Source: a virus. Taken from it: a stretch of 38,218 nucleotides of DNA. The DNA lies in IMG/VR virus record IMGVR_UViG_3300023284_000449, positions 1 through 38,218 of that record. The stretch is one strand, 5' to 3'. This document shows positions 15,997 through 23,239 of the stretch, piece by piece. Each line of letters begins with the position of its first letter. Position 1 is the stretch's first letter. A program made the position numbers and the translations under genes. The notes under the pieces were generated by a model that had not been told where the DNA came from, made no database searches, and worked only from the letters and a program-made list of their open reading frames with translations.

Positions 15997-16209
15997 TTAT
16001 AAAGTTCTTCCAAGTCGTCTCATTGCTTTCCGCCATCCGGGTAGCTCGTCTGCGTTGTCTTCTATGGATTCCAAAAATCTAATCTCTGCTGCATGATATT
16101 CAGCATTACGATTCATCTTCTCTTGTAGTTTCTGCCAAATATCTTTTTTCTCTTCTTGAACTTGAAAGGGGAAATACTCAGATTCTTCCTGTTCGTTAAT
16201 CTCTGTCAT
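15997..16209 (-). CDS. small helical protein near the portal gene
   Basis: The ATG at 16209 is preceded by GAGG six bases away and is preferred over the ATG at 16221. The 70-residue product is acidic and then basic, with one long helix (KKDIWQKLQEKMNRNAEYHA). It overlaps the gene before it by 14 bases. No family is recognised. Confidence 0.5.
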   Translation of the reverse strand: MTEINEQEESEYFPFQVQEEKKDIWQKLQEKMNRNAEYHAAEIRFLESIEDNADELPGWRKAMRRLGRTL

Positions 16210-16441
16210 TGTAATCCTCATCTAAACAAAGACCCTCTGCAAATCTAATCCCCCCATACTCATACCTACGAGCGAGAATAACAATTTTCATCGGACTTCC
16301 CGGTAAAGATTGAGTAGGCTGTAATGCAACACTACTACTTACAATACCTTCCAACCGATCTACTTCCCTGTATCGTTCCATCGCATCAGGAGTGTATTGT
16401 TTTTCGCGATTGGCTCTGCTGGGAAAATAAGTATCAGACAT
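16196..16441 (-). CDS. hypothetical protein between terminase and portal
   Basis: This 81-residue protein contains a beta-rich segment (MKIVILARRYEYGGIRFAEG) and an acidic C-terminus. No family is recognised. It lies between the terminase nuclease gene and the portal gene. Confidence 0.5.
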   Translation of the reverse strand: MSDTYFPSRANREKQYTPDAMERYREVDRLEGIVSSSVALQPTQSLPGSPMKIVILARRYEYGGIRFAEGLCLDEDYNDRD

Positions 16442-16489
16442 AGAAATAACTTTACTAAATTTCGATAAGAAAGAAAAGGTTAATTTTTA

Positions 16490-17482
16490 TCACACCCTCA
16501 TCACTCCGATATTACTCAGATTTCGTTTCTTACCTCGAATTCCATAGACAACCAATACTACGGCATCCATCTCATCTGGGCTATGTCCTATTCTTTCTAT
16601 TAAAGTTTTCACTCTGGGTTTATTTTCACTGTTGGGATTAGGATTTGATTTTGGGGGTAATATCAATCTTCCCTCCCCATCATATAATTTCGGGATTTTA
16701 GACAATTGGTATCTAAGAGATTTCTTTCCTTTTGTTTGTTTATCCAACAACTCTTTAGGTAGTCCAAACACTTGACTATTTATTTCTTTATTATTTTCAC
16801 TGATTTCAGCTTTGGGGTCAATTGCCCGAGAAAGTAATCCACACATTTCCGCCCTACGATTTTTGTAAATATAACTTTCCTCAGCATGCTCCTTACGATC
16901 TACAAGAGTCTTCATCGCCGTTGTTTTTTCCATTTTAACAGACTCGCCAAAATGGACTGCCCGAACATTATGTCCATTAGCCCTCAATCTATCTGCATGT
17001 TGTTTACCCCCACCCCCGGTATCAAAATAAATATTTCGACCATCAAGACCCCATTTAGTAATATACTCCATACACATACCAAATATATCGTTTGTATTGG
17101 GGGTCTTTCTACTAACCAATTCAATCAATCCTAAACGGTCAGCAGCAGCAATACAGGTATTATCTCCCCCCTCAGCAGGATCGATTCCTAAATGAGTTGG
17201 TCTTCGATTTGGGTTTAGCTTATCCCCCACCTTCGCGGCATTATCAAGCCAAGTTGGGGGATACAATAACAGTCCCGGTCCAACATACCATTCCGCATCC
17301 AGTCCTACACATTGCATAATCTCATCATAAGTTTCCCTCTGCATCATGTAATCTTGGTAACTGAGTACACCGGGAACCAGAATTTTATGACTGACTTTCT
17401 TTCCTACTTTAAGTTCTGCTTCAGCATACCTTACGTTGGGAGAATCTTCAGCTTTGATCTTGATTACTTTTCTGTAATACAT
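16490..17482 (-). CDS. terL: large terminase, nuclease half
   Basis: This 330-residue protein carries only the RNase H-fold nuclease domain of a large terminase. It has GIDPAEGGDNT with Asp101, IYFDTGGGGKQHADRLR with Asp154, and DEMDAVVLVV with Asp303/Asp306 near the C-terminus, the expected acidic triad for DNA cleavage in packaging. The beginning (MYYRKVIKIKAEDSPNVRYA) is what normally follows the ATPase domain inside one polypeptide. The codon before the ATG is the stop of the 142-residue gene in the same frame, and the upstream ribosome site is weak. The matching ATPase half is 1.75 kb upstream at 19232-19825. Confidence 0.85.
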   Translation of the reverse strand: MYYRKVIKIKAEDSPNVRYAEAELKVGKKVSHKILVPGVLSYQDYMMQRETYDEIMQCVGLDAEWYVGPGLLLYPPTWLDNAAKVGDKLNPNRRPTHLGIDPAEGGDNTCIAAADRLGLIELVSRKTPNTNDIFGMCMEYITKWGLDGRNIYFDTGGGGKQHADRLRANGHNVRAVHFGESVKMEKTTAMKTLVDRKEHAEESYIYKNRRAEMCGLLSRAIDPKAEISENNKEINSQVFGLPKELLDKQTKGKKSLRYQLSKIPKLYDGEGRLILPPKSNPNPNSENKPRVKTLIERIGHSPDEMDAVVLVVYGIRGKKRNLSNIGVMRV

Positions 17483-17911
17483 TTATTTACTGGGAACCCA
17501 TAACTTCAAAAAGTTTGTAATTAGGTATGCCCTAGAAGGATAAAAACCTCTTTTAAATCTTGAGTCTAATTGCAATAATTGTGGATTTTTATTTATCAAC
17601 TCTTCCAGTGAGGTATAAAAAAATATCTTCTCTGTACGAAGATTTTTACTACAAATTTTTAACCCAAACATACCTAAAGGAACTTTATCCATCCAATGAA
17701 GTTGAGGAAAAGCTCTCCTGTGCCATTGTCGATAGTTTTTAATCTTGGGAAATTCAAATTTCCAAGGGATATAGGGATTAAAAAATGTAGCTGTAGGATA
17801 TTTTTCCCTTAATTTATATCGGGCGTGTTTCTTTGAAGAGGCTAAGACAAAAGTAGATTTAACTTTACCATCGGAGAATTTATAATTTGAAAACCACGCT
17901 TGTTTGGTCAC
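17483..17911 (-). CDS. 142-residue protein inserted between terminase halves
   Basis: The start is a GTG at 17911 without a strong ribosome site; the frame ends with a TAA immediately before the terminase nuclease ATG, in the same frame. The protein is basic and aromatic-rich (FEFPKIKNYRQWHRRAFPQL, then RAYLITNFLKLWVPSK). I see no HNH, GIY-YIG or LAGLIDADG endonuclease motif. It might be the accessory protein of an inserted element, but no family is recognised. Confidence 0.5.
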   Translation of the reverse strand: MTKQAWFSNYKFSDGKVKSTFVLASSKKHARYKLREKYPTATFFNPYIPWKFEFPKIKNYRQWHRRAFPQLHWMDKVPLGMFGLKICSKNLRTEKIFFYTSLEELINKNPQLLQLDSRFKRGFYPSRAYLITNFLKLWVPSK

Positions 17912-17937
17912 TTTTTCTCGCCCTAACCTCTCTAAAA

Positions 17938-18117
17938 AGTCTCCCGATGTTCGACGTTCGGATTACCGTAACAGAGCCAACCAAACAAAACACCGGGAGA
18001 ACTGTATGGCGGGGGATGTTTGACGGAATGATCGTGATTTCAAATCCCGGTTTCCGAATTAAAAACATCCCCCAAAATTGTACGATTGGGGCAGGACACT
18101 ACACCCTGTTATTCCCC
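17938..18117. other. strongly structured non-coding segment between terminase halves
   Basis: Three inverted repeats follow one another. TCTCCCG (17940-17946) pairs with CGGGAGA (17994-18000). An 11-base perfect repeat GGGGGATGTTT (18011-18021) pairs with AAACATCCCCC (18063-18073) and encloses a CGGAA/TTCCG pair. GGGGCAGG (18088-18095) pairs with CCTG plus CCCC (18105-18117) around a bulge. On the minus strand the last arm is followed by CTTTTTAG, like an intrinsic terminator. The base composition is GC-richer than the flanks. This could be a structured RNA or the core of an inserted element. No known RNA family was matched. Confidence 0.5.
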
Positions 18118-18153
18118 TTTCGCGTGAGCCTGAGACCATCCCTGTACGTTTTC

Positions 18154-18276
18154 TAGTCTTCCGCTACTCACCCTTAAAAGTTTGATATATTGTATGTACT
18201 CCCATTGGTATAATGCTAAGTATAGCTATCCAATAAAAAAAATCTGCCCACATTGTTTTAGTCCTCCGCTACTCAC
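18154..18276. repeat. two 18-base direct repeats carrying ribosome sites
   Basis: TAGTCTTCCGCTACTCAC at 18154-18171 and TAGTCCTCCGCTACTCAC at 18259-18276 differ at one base. On the minus strand each reads GTGAGTAGCGGA(A/G)GACTA and holds a GGA(A/G)G ribosome site. They bracket the 29-residue peptide gene. They probably arose by local duplication of a stop-plus-ribosome-site unit. Confidence 0.6.
18164..18253 (-). CDS. 29-residue membrane peptide
   Basis: GGAGG lies nine bases before an ATG at 18253. The frame encodes MWADFFYWIAILSIIPMGVH and ends KGE before TAG. It is almost wholly hydrophobic and would span a membrane once. The stop and following bases form a copy of a repeat that also surrounds its own ribosome site. 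A good start signal argues for translation, but a chance frame cannot be excluded at this length. Confidence 0.4.
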   Translation of the reverse strand: MWADFFYWIAILSIIPMGVHTIYQTFKGE

Positions 18277-18564
18277 TATCAGTTTTGATTTTCCTTTCTC
18301 ATAGATTTGTTTAATTTCTTTTGCATTAAGGCACTTCGAATAACCAATTGCGTCGGCACCTTTCCCATTGACATAAATTCTACAGTTTCCTTTACCATCA
18401 ACTGTTTCAGCAACATGAACCCAATCACTCGTTCCATTAAATTCGATGCAGTTGATTATTTCTTTGCGGCTATTAGTCCATACCTTGTGTTCAGACTTCA
18501 ACTTCCCAATAATAGCCGCCAATGGGGTTAGGAATATCGAGCTTAGTAGTGTTCTACGTTTCAT
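18226..18564 (-). CDS. exported small LamG-like remnant protein
   Basis: This 112-residue protein starts MKRRTLLSSIFLTPLAAIIG, a signal peptide with a twin-arginine-like start. The mature part reads FNGTSDWVHVAETVDGKGNC, RIYVNGKGADAIGYSKCLNA, then EIKQIYEKGK. This is the strand and helix pattern at the end of a LamG domain, with most of the domain deleted. It overlaps the zinc protein gene by 11 bases. It may be a minimised lectin or a decaying copy. The last 15 codons read through the downstream repeat and may not be ancestral. Confidence 0.5.
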   Translation of the reverse strand: MKRRTLLSSIFLTPLAAIIGKLKSEHKVWTNSRKEIINCIEFNGTSDWVHVAETVDGKGNCRIYVNGKGADAIGYSKCLNAKEIKQIYEKGKSKLIVSSGGLKQCGQIFFIG

Positions 18565-18820
18565 ATTCTTCTCCTAATACATGTAATCCATTTGGATGTT
18601 TTTCAATAGTTTCATTCCAATCAACATACACTACGTTACCAGTGTGATCAATTAAAGGAATACATCGTGAGTTACAAGCATCGCATCCCCTAGGTCCATA
18701 TTCTGTTTCGTATTCCCCATGTCCCCCACATAAATCGCATTCGGGGATATCCCCTATAAACTTTACTACTTCTTCAGTATTGTCAGGATTTGACTTATAC
18801 GTAATCGATTCATATGTCAT
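18554..18820 (-). CDS. DnaJ-type zinc-finger-like small protein
   Basis: This 88-residue protein contains CDLCGGHGEYETEYGPRGCD followed by ACNSRC. The paired C-x-x-C motifs with Gly resemble one and a half repeats of a DnaJ/RNase-type zinc finger. The rest is acidic. It lies in the insert between the terminase halves. Metal binding is likely; partners are unknown. Confidence 0.55.
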   Translation of the reverse strand: MTYESITYKSNPDNTEEVVKFIGDIPECDLCGGHGEYETEYGPRGCDACNSRCIPLIDHTGNVVYVDWNETIEKHPNGLHVLGEEYET

Positions 18821-18821
18821 T

Positions 18822-19022
18822 TTAATCCTCCCGTAAATGTTCTCGGCACTTCTTATATTTTACCCCACTTCCACAAGGGCAGGGTTTGTTACGATCTATT
18901 CTTTGGATTCCCCTGAGTTGTTTTGTTGGGGGAGTTGTAGGCTTTAACCATTTGAAAGGATCACTAACAAGTTTCTTTGGTCTTTCGTTTGTTCTTTCCT
19001 TGTTAATTGGTTTTTGCCCCAT
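18822..19022 (-). CDS. SEC-C motif protein
   Basis: This 66-residue protein ends with RNKPCPCGSGVKYKKCREHL, the SEC-C zinc motif (C-x-C-…-C-x-x-C/H) found at the C-terminus of SecA and many small proteins. The N-terminal part is basic and Pro-rich. It overlaps the next gene by 20 bases. SEC-C motifs bind zinc and usually mediate protein contacts. Its role between terminase halves is unknown. Confidence 0.65.
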   Translation of the reverse strand: MGQKPINKERTNERPKKLVSDPFKWLKPTTPPTKQLRGIQRIDRNKPCPCGSGVKYKKCREHLRED

Positions 19023-19254
19023 CCTGTTTCTCCAAATAATTTTGTGCCTTATCTAACAATTTTTGATCGGACTCTTCCTTTTCCAATCGTTCTTTTAAGT
19101 CTTCTAAAAGAAGAACCATACCAGAAGCTAGAAAAATAAGCATAGCATCGGTTTTATTAGGTTTTTCAGGAGTTTTTATCTCATTTCTAACATAATTTAT
19201 GAAACCGATTTCGTGAGTAATATCTTCTATTTTACGTCGTAAGGATTTTGTCAC
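19003..19254 (-). CDS. helical protein overlapping the terminase ATPase end
   Basis: I place the start at GTG 19254, nine bases after AAGGAG, giving 83 residues; the frame also extends upstream inside the terminase gene. The product is helical (TKSLRRKIEDITHEIGFINY), with one hydrophobic stretch (AMLIFLASGMVLLLEDL) and a charged coiled-coil end. Its first codons overlap the last codons of the terminase ATPase half in another frame, so the split terminase and this gene share their boundary. No family is recognised. Confidence 0.5.
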   Translation of the reverse strand: MTKSLRRKIEDITHEIGFINYVRNEIKTPEKPNKTDAMLIFLASGMVLLLEDLKERLEKEESDQKLLDKAQNYLEKQDGAKTN

Positions 19255-19825
19255 CTTCTTCAACTCCTTTTCTAAAGAAATTTGAAGTCTCCCAACAATT
19301 ACCAATAATCAATCTTCGGTGAGACCAAGTTAAACAACTCTCGTAAGTAATATCGCCGATTGCAGATGCTTCATCGAATACAACTAACGTGGTTGGTCCC
19401 CCATCTTCCAGCTTCGGTAGATGCCTACCCAATAATCCTTCACCCTGTTGGACTACTTGTCCAATAATTTCACACTTGGGAACGAAGGTTCCATCATTAT
19501 AAATTTGCCTGATGTGCATGTGGTTGACTTGGATCGGAAGGGGGTATTTAGAATTTTGAATAAACCAATTCATCTCCCCCCAAAGTACATCCCTCAATTG
19601 TCTCTCACCTACACTGGTTGTAACAACTCTCGCAGGTCGTCTACTACAAAAGAACCAAAGAACAATAAATGCCGAAATAAAATCCTTACCTAAAGCGTTA
19701 CCAGCAGGTACTAGAGTTTCTATATTATCTCTCACCGAATAGATAATCTCTTTCTGTTCTTTATAGAGATTAACTTGAGGCCAGAACTTTTTCTGGAAGA
19801 CTAAGGGATCGATTGGTTGTTTCAT
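19232..19825 (-). CDS. terL: large terminase, ATPase half
   Basis: The ATG at 19825 overlaps the preceding TGA (TGATG); the frame could begin at 19837. The 197-residue product (or 201) contains only the packaging ATPase domain. In the 201-residue numbering it has a Walker A-like PAGNALGKDF at 44-53, Walker B LVVFDE at 151-156 and a coupling motif IIGN at 177-180. The final DKILTT is unlike terminases, where the sequence would pass to YRKVIKIKA at once. That continuation is found at 16490-17482. The two genes together make a near-complete motor-nuclease. Confidence 0.83.
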   Translation of the reverse strand: MKQPIDPLVFQKKFWPQVNLYKEQKEIIYSVRDNIETLVPAGNALGKDFISAFIVLWFFCSRRPARVVTTSVGERQLRDVLWGEMNWFIQNSKYPLPIQVNHMHIRQIYNDGTFVPKCEIIGQVVQQGEGLLGRHLPKLEDGGPTTLVVFDEASAIGDITYESCLTWSHRRLIIGNCWETSNFFRKGVEEGDKILTT

Positions 19826-20031
19826 CAAGTACACCATCTTGCAAAATCTAAATCATCTGTAGACATAATTAATGCTGCCATATCTTGAATCTCTTTGGGG
19901 ACATCTTGACTGACACTAAGCCAGTTAATAAATCTACCTCTTAGCCCATCTTCTTCAGAATGAGCAGCCTCATCATCTCCTTGCATTCGTTCGATTTTCT
20001 CAACTCTGGTTTTGATATATTCTAAGTCCAT
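19825..20031 (-). CDS. small helical protein upstream of terminase
   Basis: This 68-residue protein (YIKTRVEKIERMQGDDEAAH, then GRFINWLSVSQDVPKEIQDM) is acidic and helical. Its stop overlaps the ATPase ATG. The ribosome site belongs to a GAGGAGTAAATT unit repeated before other genes. Proteins of this look often precede terminase genes in phages, but I cannot name a family. Confidence 0.5.
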   Translation of the reverse strand: MDLEYIKTRVEKIERMQGDDEAAHSEEDGLRGRFINWLSVSQDVPKEIQDMAALIMSTDDLDFARWCT

Positions 20032-20044
20032 AATTTACTCCTCA
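20032..20044 (-). promoter_or_regulatory. repeated ribosome-site unit
   Basis: GAGGAGTAAATT directly precedes the ATG at 20031. The same unit occurs before the ATGs at 20277, 35050 and, with one change at its far end, 35257. It appears to be a reused translation-initiation cassette. Confidence 0.55.
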
Positions 20045-20277
20045 GATTTCTTTGTAAGTATGTTTCGCATCTTCTTCTGTTCTTTGTTTATTCCAGTCCG
20101 TTCATTTCTTGAGATACTAGTTGCCCCTACACAGAACATAACAGGAAACACAACACACGCAGCTCCTAAGTGTGTTTGATCGGACCAATCAAATACTAGA
20201 CCGACTCCAAAAACTAGAAGATTCCCCAACAACGCAAAAATTATAACTGCTACCATCGACGATATATGATCTGACAT
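20035..20277 (-). CDS. two-pass membrane protein
   Basis: This 80-residue protein has two hydrophobic segments (MVAVIIFALLGNLLVFGVGL and GAACVVFPVMFCVGATSI) and a short basic tail ending with KSEE. It uses the GAGGAGTAAATT start unit. Size and topology are holin-like, but it is next to the terminase genes, not lysis genes. No family is recognised. Confidence 0.5.
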   Translation of the reverse strand: MSDHISSMVAVIIFALLGNLLVFGVGLVFDWSDQTHLGAACVVFPVMFCVGATSISRNERTGINKEQKKMRNILTKKSEE

Positions 20278-20316
20278 AATTTACTCCTCATATTTCTTTC
20301 TAAGTTTAACCGAGTT

Positions 20317-20568
20317 TTACCCATTAAGAAAACCTTTAAGATTTAGGTATTCTGTTATTACTCTTTCCAAATCTTTTTTGAATTCTCCGGGTTTTTCTCC
20401 TACATCAACTAAATCTTCTGTAGAAATCCCCTCGCAAGCATTAACACAAGCTACGATTCTTTCCAAGTAAGAATGAGGATGATCTTGATCAACGACTATG
20501 GAATTAGTTTTATCCAGTATTCCATAATCATCATCTAACATCCAAGGTTCAGGTGGGTGTTTTGACAT
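20317..20568 (-). CDS. hypothetical small protein
   Basis: This 83-residue protein begins SKHPPEPWMLDDDYGILDKT and continues VACVNACEGISTEDLVDVGE. The phrase 'RIVACVNACEGI' is common in small phage proteins with a conserved ivaCvNACegi core that accompany replication or packaging genes. I can state only that it belongs to that group by appearance. It overlaps the gene upstream by 20 bases. Confidence 0.55.
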   Translation of the reverse strand: MSKHPPEPWMLDDDYGILDKTNSIVVDQDHPHSYLERIVACVNACEGISTEDLVDVGEKPGEFKKDLERVITEYLNLKGFLNG

Positions 20569-20752
20569 TATCTAATCCCTTTACCATTATTTTGAAATTT
20601 GGTTTAACCTTATTTCTGGTCACTACAGTCAAAATCGTCTTGAGTCGTTTACCCAATAATTCTGCATACTTCCAAGCATCTTCAGGTTTAGTAAACGATC
20701 CCAAAGAATAACCATGACGATTAACGATAACTTGATTATAGAGTATTTCCAT
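20549..20752 (-). CDS. hypothetical small protein
   Basis: I choose the ATG at 20752, which overlaps the preceding stop (TAATG). The 67-residue product (MEILYNQVIVNRHGYSLGSF, then EDAWKYAELLGKRLKTIL) mixes a short beta hairpin and a helix. No family is recognised. Confidence 0.48.
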   Translation of the reverse strand: MEILYNQVIVNRHGYSLGSFTKPEDAWKYAELLGKRLKTILTVVTRNKVKPNFKIMVKGLDNVKTPT

Positions 20753-20973
20753 TATGGATAATGGGAACCCCCATGACCTTTTACCAAAACACAAAAGTCG
20801 TCCGAGCATTGATTCGACTTATCTTCTTCTGTAATAGATGTAATCACTATTTCTGCGGCATGACCAGTAGCTTTGGATTCAGGATTATCTTTTTCAGAAA
20901 TCTCAAGGGGTGAGAAACATTCCAAAACCCAACCGTTTCGCTCTAAAAGTTCATCGGTTTCTTCATAGTCCAT
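20752..20973 (-). CDS. hypothetical acidic protein
   Basis: This 73-residue acidic protein (EETDELLERNGWVLECFSPL) has two cysteines near the C-terminus and ends GGSHYP. Its stop overlaps the next ATG. No family is recognised. Confidence 0.45.
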   Translation of the reverse strand: MDYEETDELLERNGWVLECFSPLEISEKDNPESKATGHAAEIVITSITEEDKSNQCSDDFCVLVKGHGGSHYP

Positions 20974-21012
20974 CTTCTTTCTCCCAGTCTAAAGTAATTA
21001 TAGCTGCGGGGG

Positions 21013-21312
21013 TTATTCGGGGTTCGTCAAAAGTTCGCTTGGTTCAGGAAGAGGTGGTAGCGGTTTATGGGGAAAACCGTATAGTTCAGGGAAAGTTGGA
21101 CGTTCCATTATAAGAGGTTCATCTTTATTGCTATCGGGTATTGTATGTTCTCGGATTTGTTGTCTTACTCCAGTCATTTCATTCAATAGCTTAATTTGGT
21201 CTGCTTGCTCATCGATTACCTCACACAACATAGTTACTTTACAATCCACATTACAGATTAGTGATTTGAGTTCTGTAATTTCAGGATTAGGTTTCTTTTT
21301 TCGTTTGAACAT
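21013..21312 (-). CDS. helical protein with Pro-rich tail
   Basis: This 99-residue protein begins with a basic KRKKKP patch, then a coiled-coil-like helix (CEVIDEQADQIKLLNEMTGV), then a Pro-rich end with LPEPSELL. The last motif also occurs in the protein at 23269-23961. It overlaps the gene before it by 26 bases. No family is recognised. Confidence 0.48.
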   Translation of the reverse strand: MFKRKKKPNPEITELKSLICNVDCKVTMLCEVIDEQADQIKLLNEMTGVRQQIREHTIPDSNKDEPLIMERPTFPELYGFPHKPLPPLPEPSELLTNPE

Positions 21313-21511
21313 TAAGATTATCCTCGATTTCTTGGGCAGGAAAATAAGCAGAAATTGGTTCAGGGATAGAGTAATTTAGTTGTTCCAATAACCCCAAACA
21401 TTTATTAACCACCATCACCGATTCTAATCTAATTTGAGCATTTGCTTTTTCCATAGATTGTTCGTGGGACATAACTATAACTTTTTGTAAATCTTCTTCT
21501 ATACTCATCAT
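21287..21511 (-). CDS. small helical protein after small terminase
   Basis: This 74-residue protein (SIEEDLQKVIVMSHEQSMEK) is helical. Its start overlaps the end of the small terminase gene (ATGA). It could be an accessory to packaging, but no family is recognised. Confidence 0.48.
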   Translation of the reverse strand: MMSIEEDLQKVIVMSHEQSMEKANAQIRLESVMVVNKCLGLLEQLNYSIPEPISAYFPAQEIEDNLNVQTKKET

Positions 21512-22110
21512 TTTACTCCTTCTATTTCGTCTTCGATTTTATCGTCAGGACCACCTAATCCTGCATCCCAGTCAAGTTTCTTCAATTCTTTCCCATCTTC
21601 TCCATGCTCATTAGCCCAACCATTTATTTTGATGAGTTGTTCTTTAGCTGCTGTTCTAGTTGACATTTTTAATTTTATCTTATGTTTCTCTTCTCCAGTA
21701 ATTTCATTCTTAGTAATCTCAATCTCCATTCCATCAATTAATCGTTGAATCTCTTTAGGTAATTCTGTTGGGTGTAATAATACCTTTGTTTCAAAGTCAA
21801 AAAACTCACCCGCTTCATAATAGACATTTTCCCATAATGTCTCCTTCAAATCTTCAAGACTCTTCTCACATTTCTTCTCTTCTCTATCAGAAAAATACTG
21901 TAAAGCCTTTCTGATTTTGGGGTTTTTATCCAACTTACAGGCAATTTGAGCAGCAGTTTTTTTACTATATCCAGCAGCAATAGCAGCTTCTTTTTTATTT
22001 GTAAAACCTCTAGCCATAACCTGATGAACATAACGACGTTGTCTATCGTTTAACACCCTTAAACAATAAGGGTCTTTTCTTGGTTTACTCAACGATCCCA
22101 TAAACTTCAC
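21508..22110 (-). CDS. terS: small terminase subunit
   Basis: This 200-residue protein, started at GTG 22110 with AAGGG upstream, contains the N-terminal DNA-binding helix-turn-helix of the small terminase: RQRRYVHQVMARGFTNKKEA, AIAAGYSKKTAAQIACKLDK, then NPKIRKAL. The T-x-K-x-A-A-I-A-A-G-Y-S core is diagnostic for Terminase_2-type proteins. A helical oligomerisation region follows, then a C-terminal acidic tail. It recognises packaging sites and recruits the large subunit. It lies about 1.7 kb upstream of the ATPase half. Confidence 0.85.
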   Translation of the reverse strand: MKFMGSLSKPRKDPYCLRVLNDRQRRYVHQVMARGFTNKKEAAIAAGYSKKTAAQIACKLDKNPKIRKALQYFSDREEKKCEKSLEDLKETLWENVYYEAGEFFDFETKVLLHPTELPKEIQRLIDGMEIEITKNEITGEEKHKIKLKMSTRTAAKEQLIKINGWANEHGEDGKELKKLDWDAGLGGPDDKIEDEIEGVK

Positions 22111-22292
22111 TTAACCCTTTTACACTTCTTATATAAAGAAAAAACTTTACTTACTTTTCTTGGCATTTCTTAGAACACAAATTGTCCTAAACAAATAAAT
22201 TGAAGTTGCAATAACCATACAACCTGTTTAAATAAAATAACATCATCGAATATGTTTGGCATTTGCTGCTGCTGTTTGAATTAAACTTTCCA
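22111..22292 (-). other. leader region of the terminase operon
   Basis: This AT-rich gap holds a basic 19-codon frame from the ATG at 22166 (PRKVSKVFSLYKKCKRVK) whose stop overlaps the small terminase GTG (GTGA), so it could be a coupling leader peptide. A TTTATATAAG stretch could be a -10 element, but I see no convincing -35. There are no strong hairpins. The peptide is weakly supported. Confidence 0.3.
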
Positions 22293-22613
22293 TCACTCAG
22301 TCTCACTTTCTGTTTTCGGTAGCGGGGGGATTGGCATCCAGTGGGTGAAGCTACGCGGTATTCCCCAGTGCCTATCACAATGAACCACAAAACAGTCTCT
22401 GCCACTTCCATTATCTGTTGCCCAAATAAGACACCAATCACCAACTTCAGGCAACCGCTCCTCGACCGAAATCCAAGACGAGGCTTGCTGTTCGAGGTAG
22501 TCTGTGAGTTCTTCTATCTCACAGCCAAAGGTTGTATCGTAAATTCCTTCACCATTTTTCAGTCGGATCGCATAGGATCGCAACTCATCCGCAGTCATCG
22601 GGCAATCGCTCAT
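22293..22613 (-). CDS. DUF551-containing protein
   Basis: This 106-residue protein ends with a DUF551 domain: WISVEERLPEVGDWCLIWAT, then THWMPIPPLP. The 'W-i-s-v-e-e-r-L-P' start and 'T-H-W-M-P-x-P-x-P-P' end are typical. The first 40 residues are a helix. DUF551 proteins are common in phages and have no settled function. Codon use is GC-richer than in the neighbouring terminase gene. Confidence 0.75.
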   Translation of the reverse strand: MSDCPMTADELRSYAIRLKNGEGIYDTTFGCEIEELTDYLEQQASSWISVEERLPEVGDWCLIWATDNGSGRDCFVVHCDRHWGIPRSFTHWMPIPPLPKTESETE

Positions 22614-22652
22614 GGGTTCTCCTTTGCGGCTGGTTCATATTTCTGAGTTAAC

Positions 22653-22817
22653 TCAAGAGGACCGAGGTTGTAAATTGTGGTGTTGCCCAAGTCCAAGGAA
22701 GGGTGGGGTCAATTGGTCCCATAGCGGGTTTTCAATCCACCGCAGCACAGCCTCCAGCCGATTAGCCTGCATCGCATCGGATTCGCGGGGTGTTAGTTCG
22801 AGAGCTTTAGTTTTCAT
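22653..22817 (-). pseudogene. small gene with probable one-base frame break
   Basis: The frame from the ATG at 22817 (GGAG upstream) gives 54 residues starting MKTKALELTPRESDAMQANR. After LTPP it falls into a His/Gln/Arg-rich end (LGLGQHHNLQPRSS) that does not look native. The adjacent frame reads LGNTTIYNLGPLELTQKYEP before a stop that overlaps the next gene's ATG (ATGA). Joining the two frames near 22705 would give about 75 residues. A one-base deletion in a C-run is the simplest explanation. Confidence 0.5.
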
Positions 22818-23070
22818 TGTCTCCACCCTTAATCCTTTTGTCCCATTCGTTGTCAAAATGAAACATTGCTTCGCTAGGAGATTCGCCAACACCAACAACA
22901 CCGACTTGTAAGTCATCGCCGAACAAGGCAATCCACTTATTTCCATCACGACTAAGAGTTGGCTTGAAAATCACGCTCGGCCTGTCGATGTTAGATACCA
23001 GTTCTTCTATCCGATTAGCAACACGCTCTGCTGCGAAACAAATTGCATTTACGGCCATATCTGTGTCCAT
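22807..23070 (-). CDS. small helical protein
   Basis: The ATG at 23070 with GGG upstream gives 87 residues (MDTDMAVNAICFAAERVANR, then GDDLQVGVVGVGESPSEAMF). The sequence is mixed helix and strand without known motif. A longer frame to 23172 adds only a basic, Asn/Pro-rich segment that is unlikely to be coding. It overlaps the next gene. Confidence 0.5.
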   Translation of the reverse strand: MDTDMAVNAICFAAERVANRIEELVSNIDRPSVIFKPTLSRDGNKWIALFGDDLQVGVVGVGESPSEAMFHFDNEWDKRIKGGDNEN

Positions 23071-23131
23071 TATTTTTCCCTTTCGTCTTGGGTTCAAGTT
23101 TTGGTTAGATTGAGGGTTTTTGTTTCTGTTT

Positions 23132-23239
23132 TCATGCCCTTCCTTCCACTTTTGGATATGAAAGTCTGTCATAAGCCACGGTTTTGGCGTGCTTCGACGT
23201 TAACGCGGAAACGGTTATTGTTTTTCTCTCTCCCGTCAT
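23132..23239 (-). CDS. possible 35-residue protein
   Basis: The frame from the ATG at 23239 (MTGERKTITVSALTSKHAKT) runs for 35 codons, and its stop overlaps a second ATG with strong GGAAGG upstream at 23135 that starts a 13-codon frame. The base composition is GC-rich, unlike the rest of the genome. Both frames are short enough to be chance. No family is recognised. Confidence 0.28.
   Translation of the reverse strand: MTGERKTITVSALTSKHAKTVAYDRLSYPKVEGRA

Noticed and set aside
17887-18156. 89-codon plus-strand frame across the hairpin cluster
   Set aside because: It has no ribosome site, runs against all neighbouring genes, and lies on inverted repeats. The frame is better explained as a by-product of the structured segment.
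16490-19825. Intein in the large terminase
   Set aside because: There is no Cys/Ser block at the end of the ATPase half, no His-Asn end before the nuclease half, and the insert contains several separate genes.
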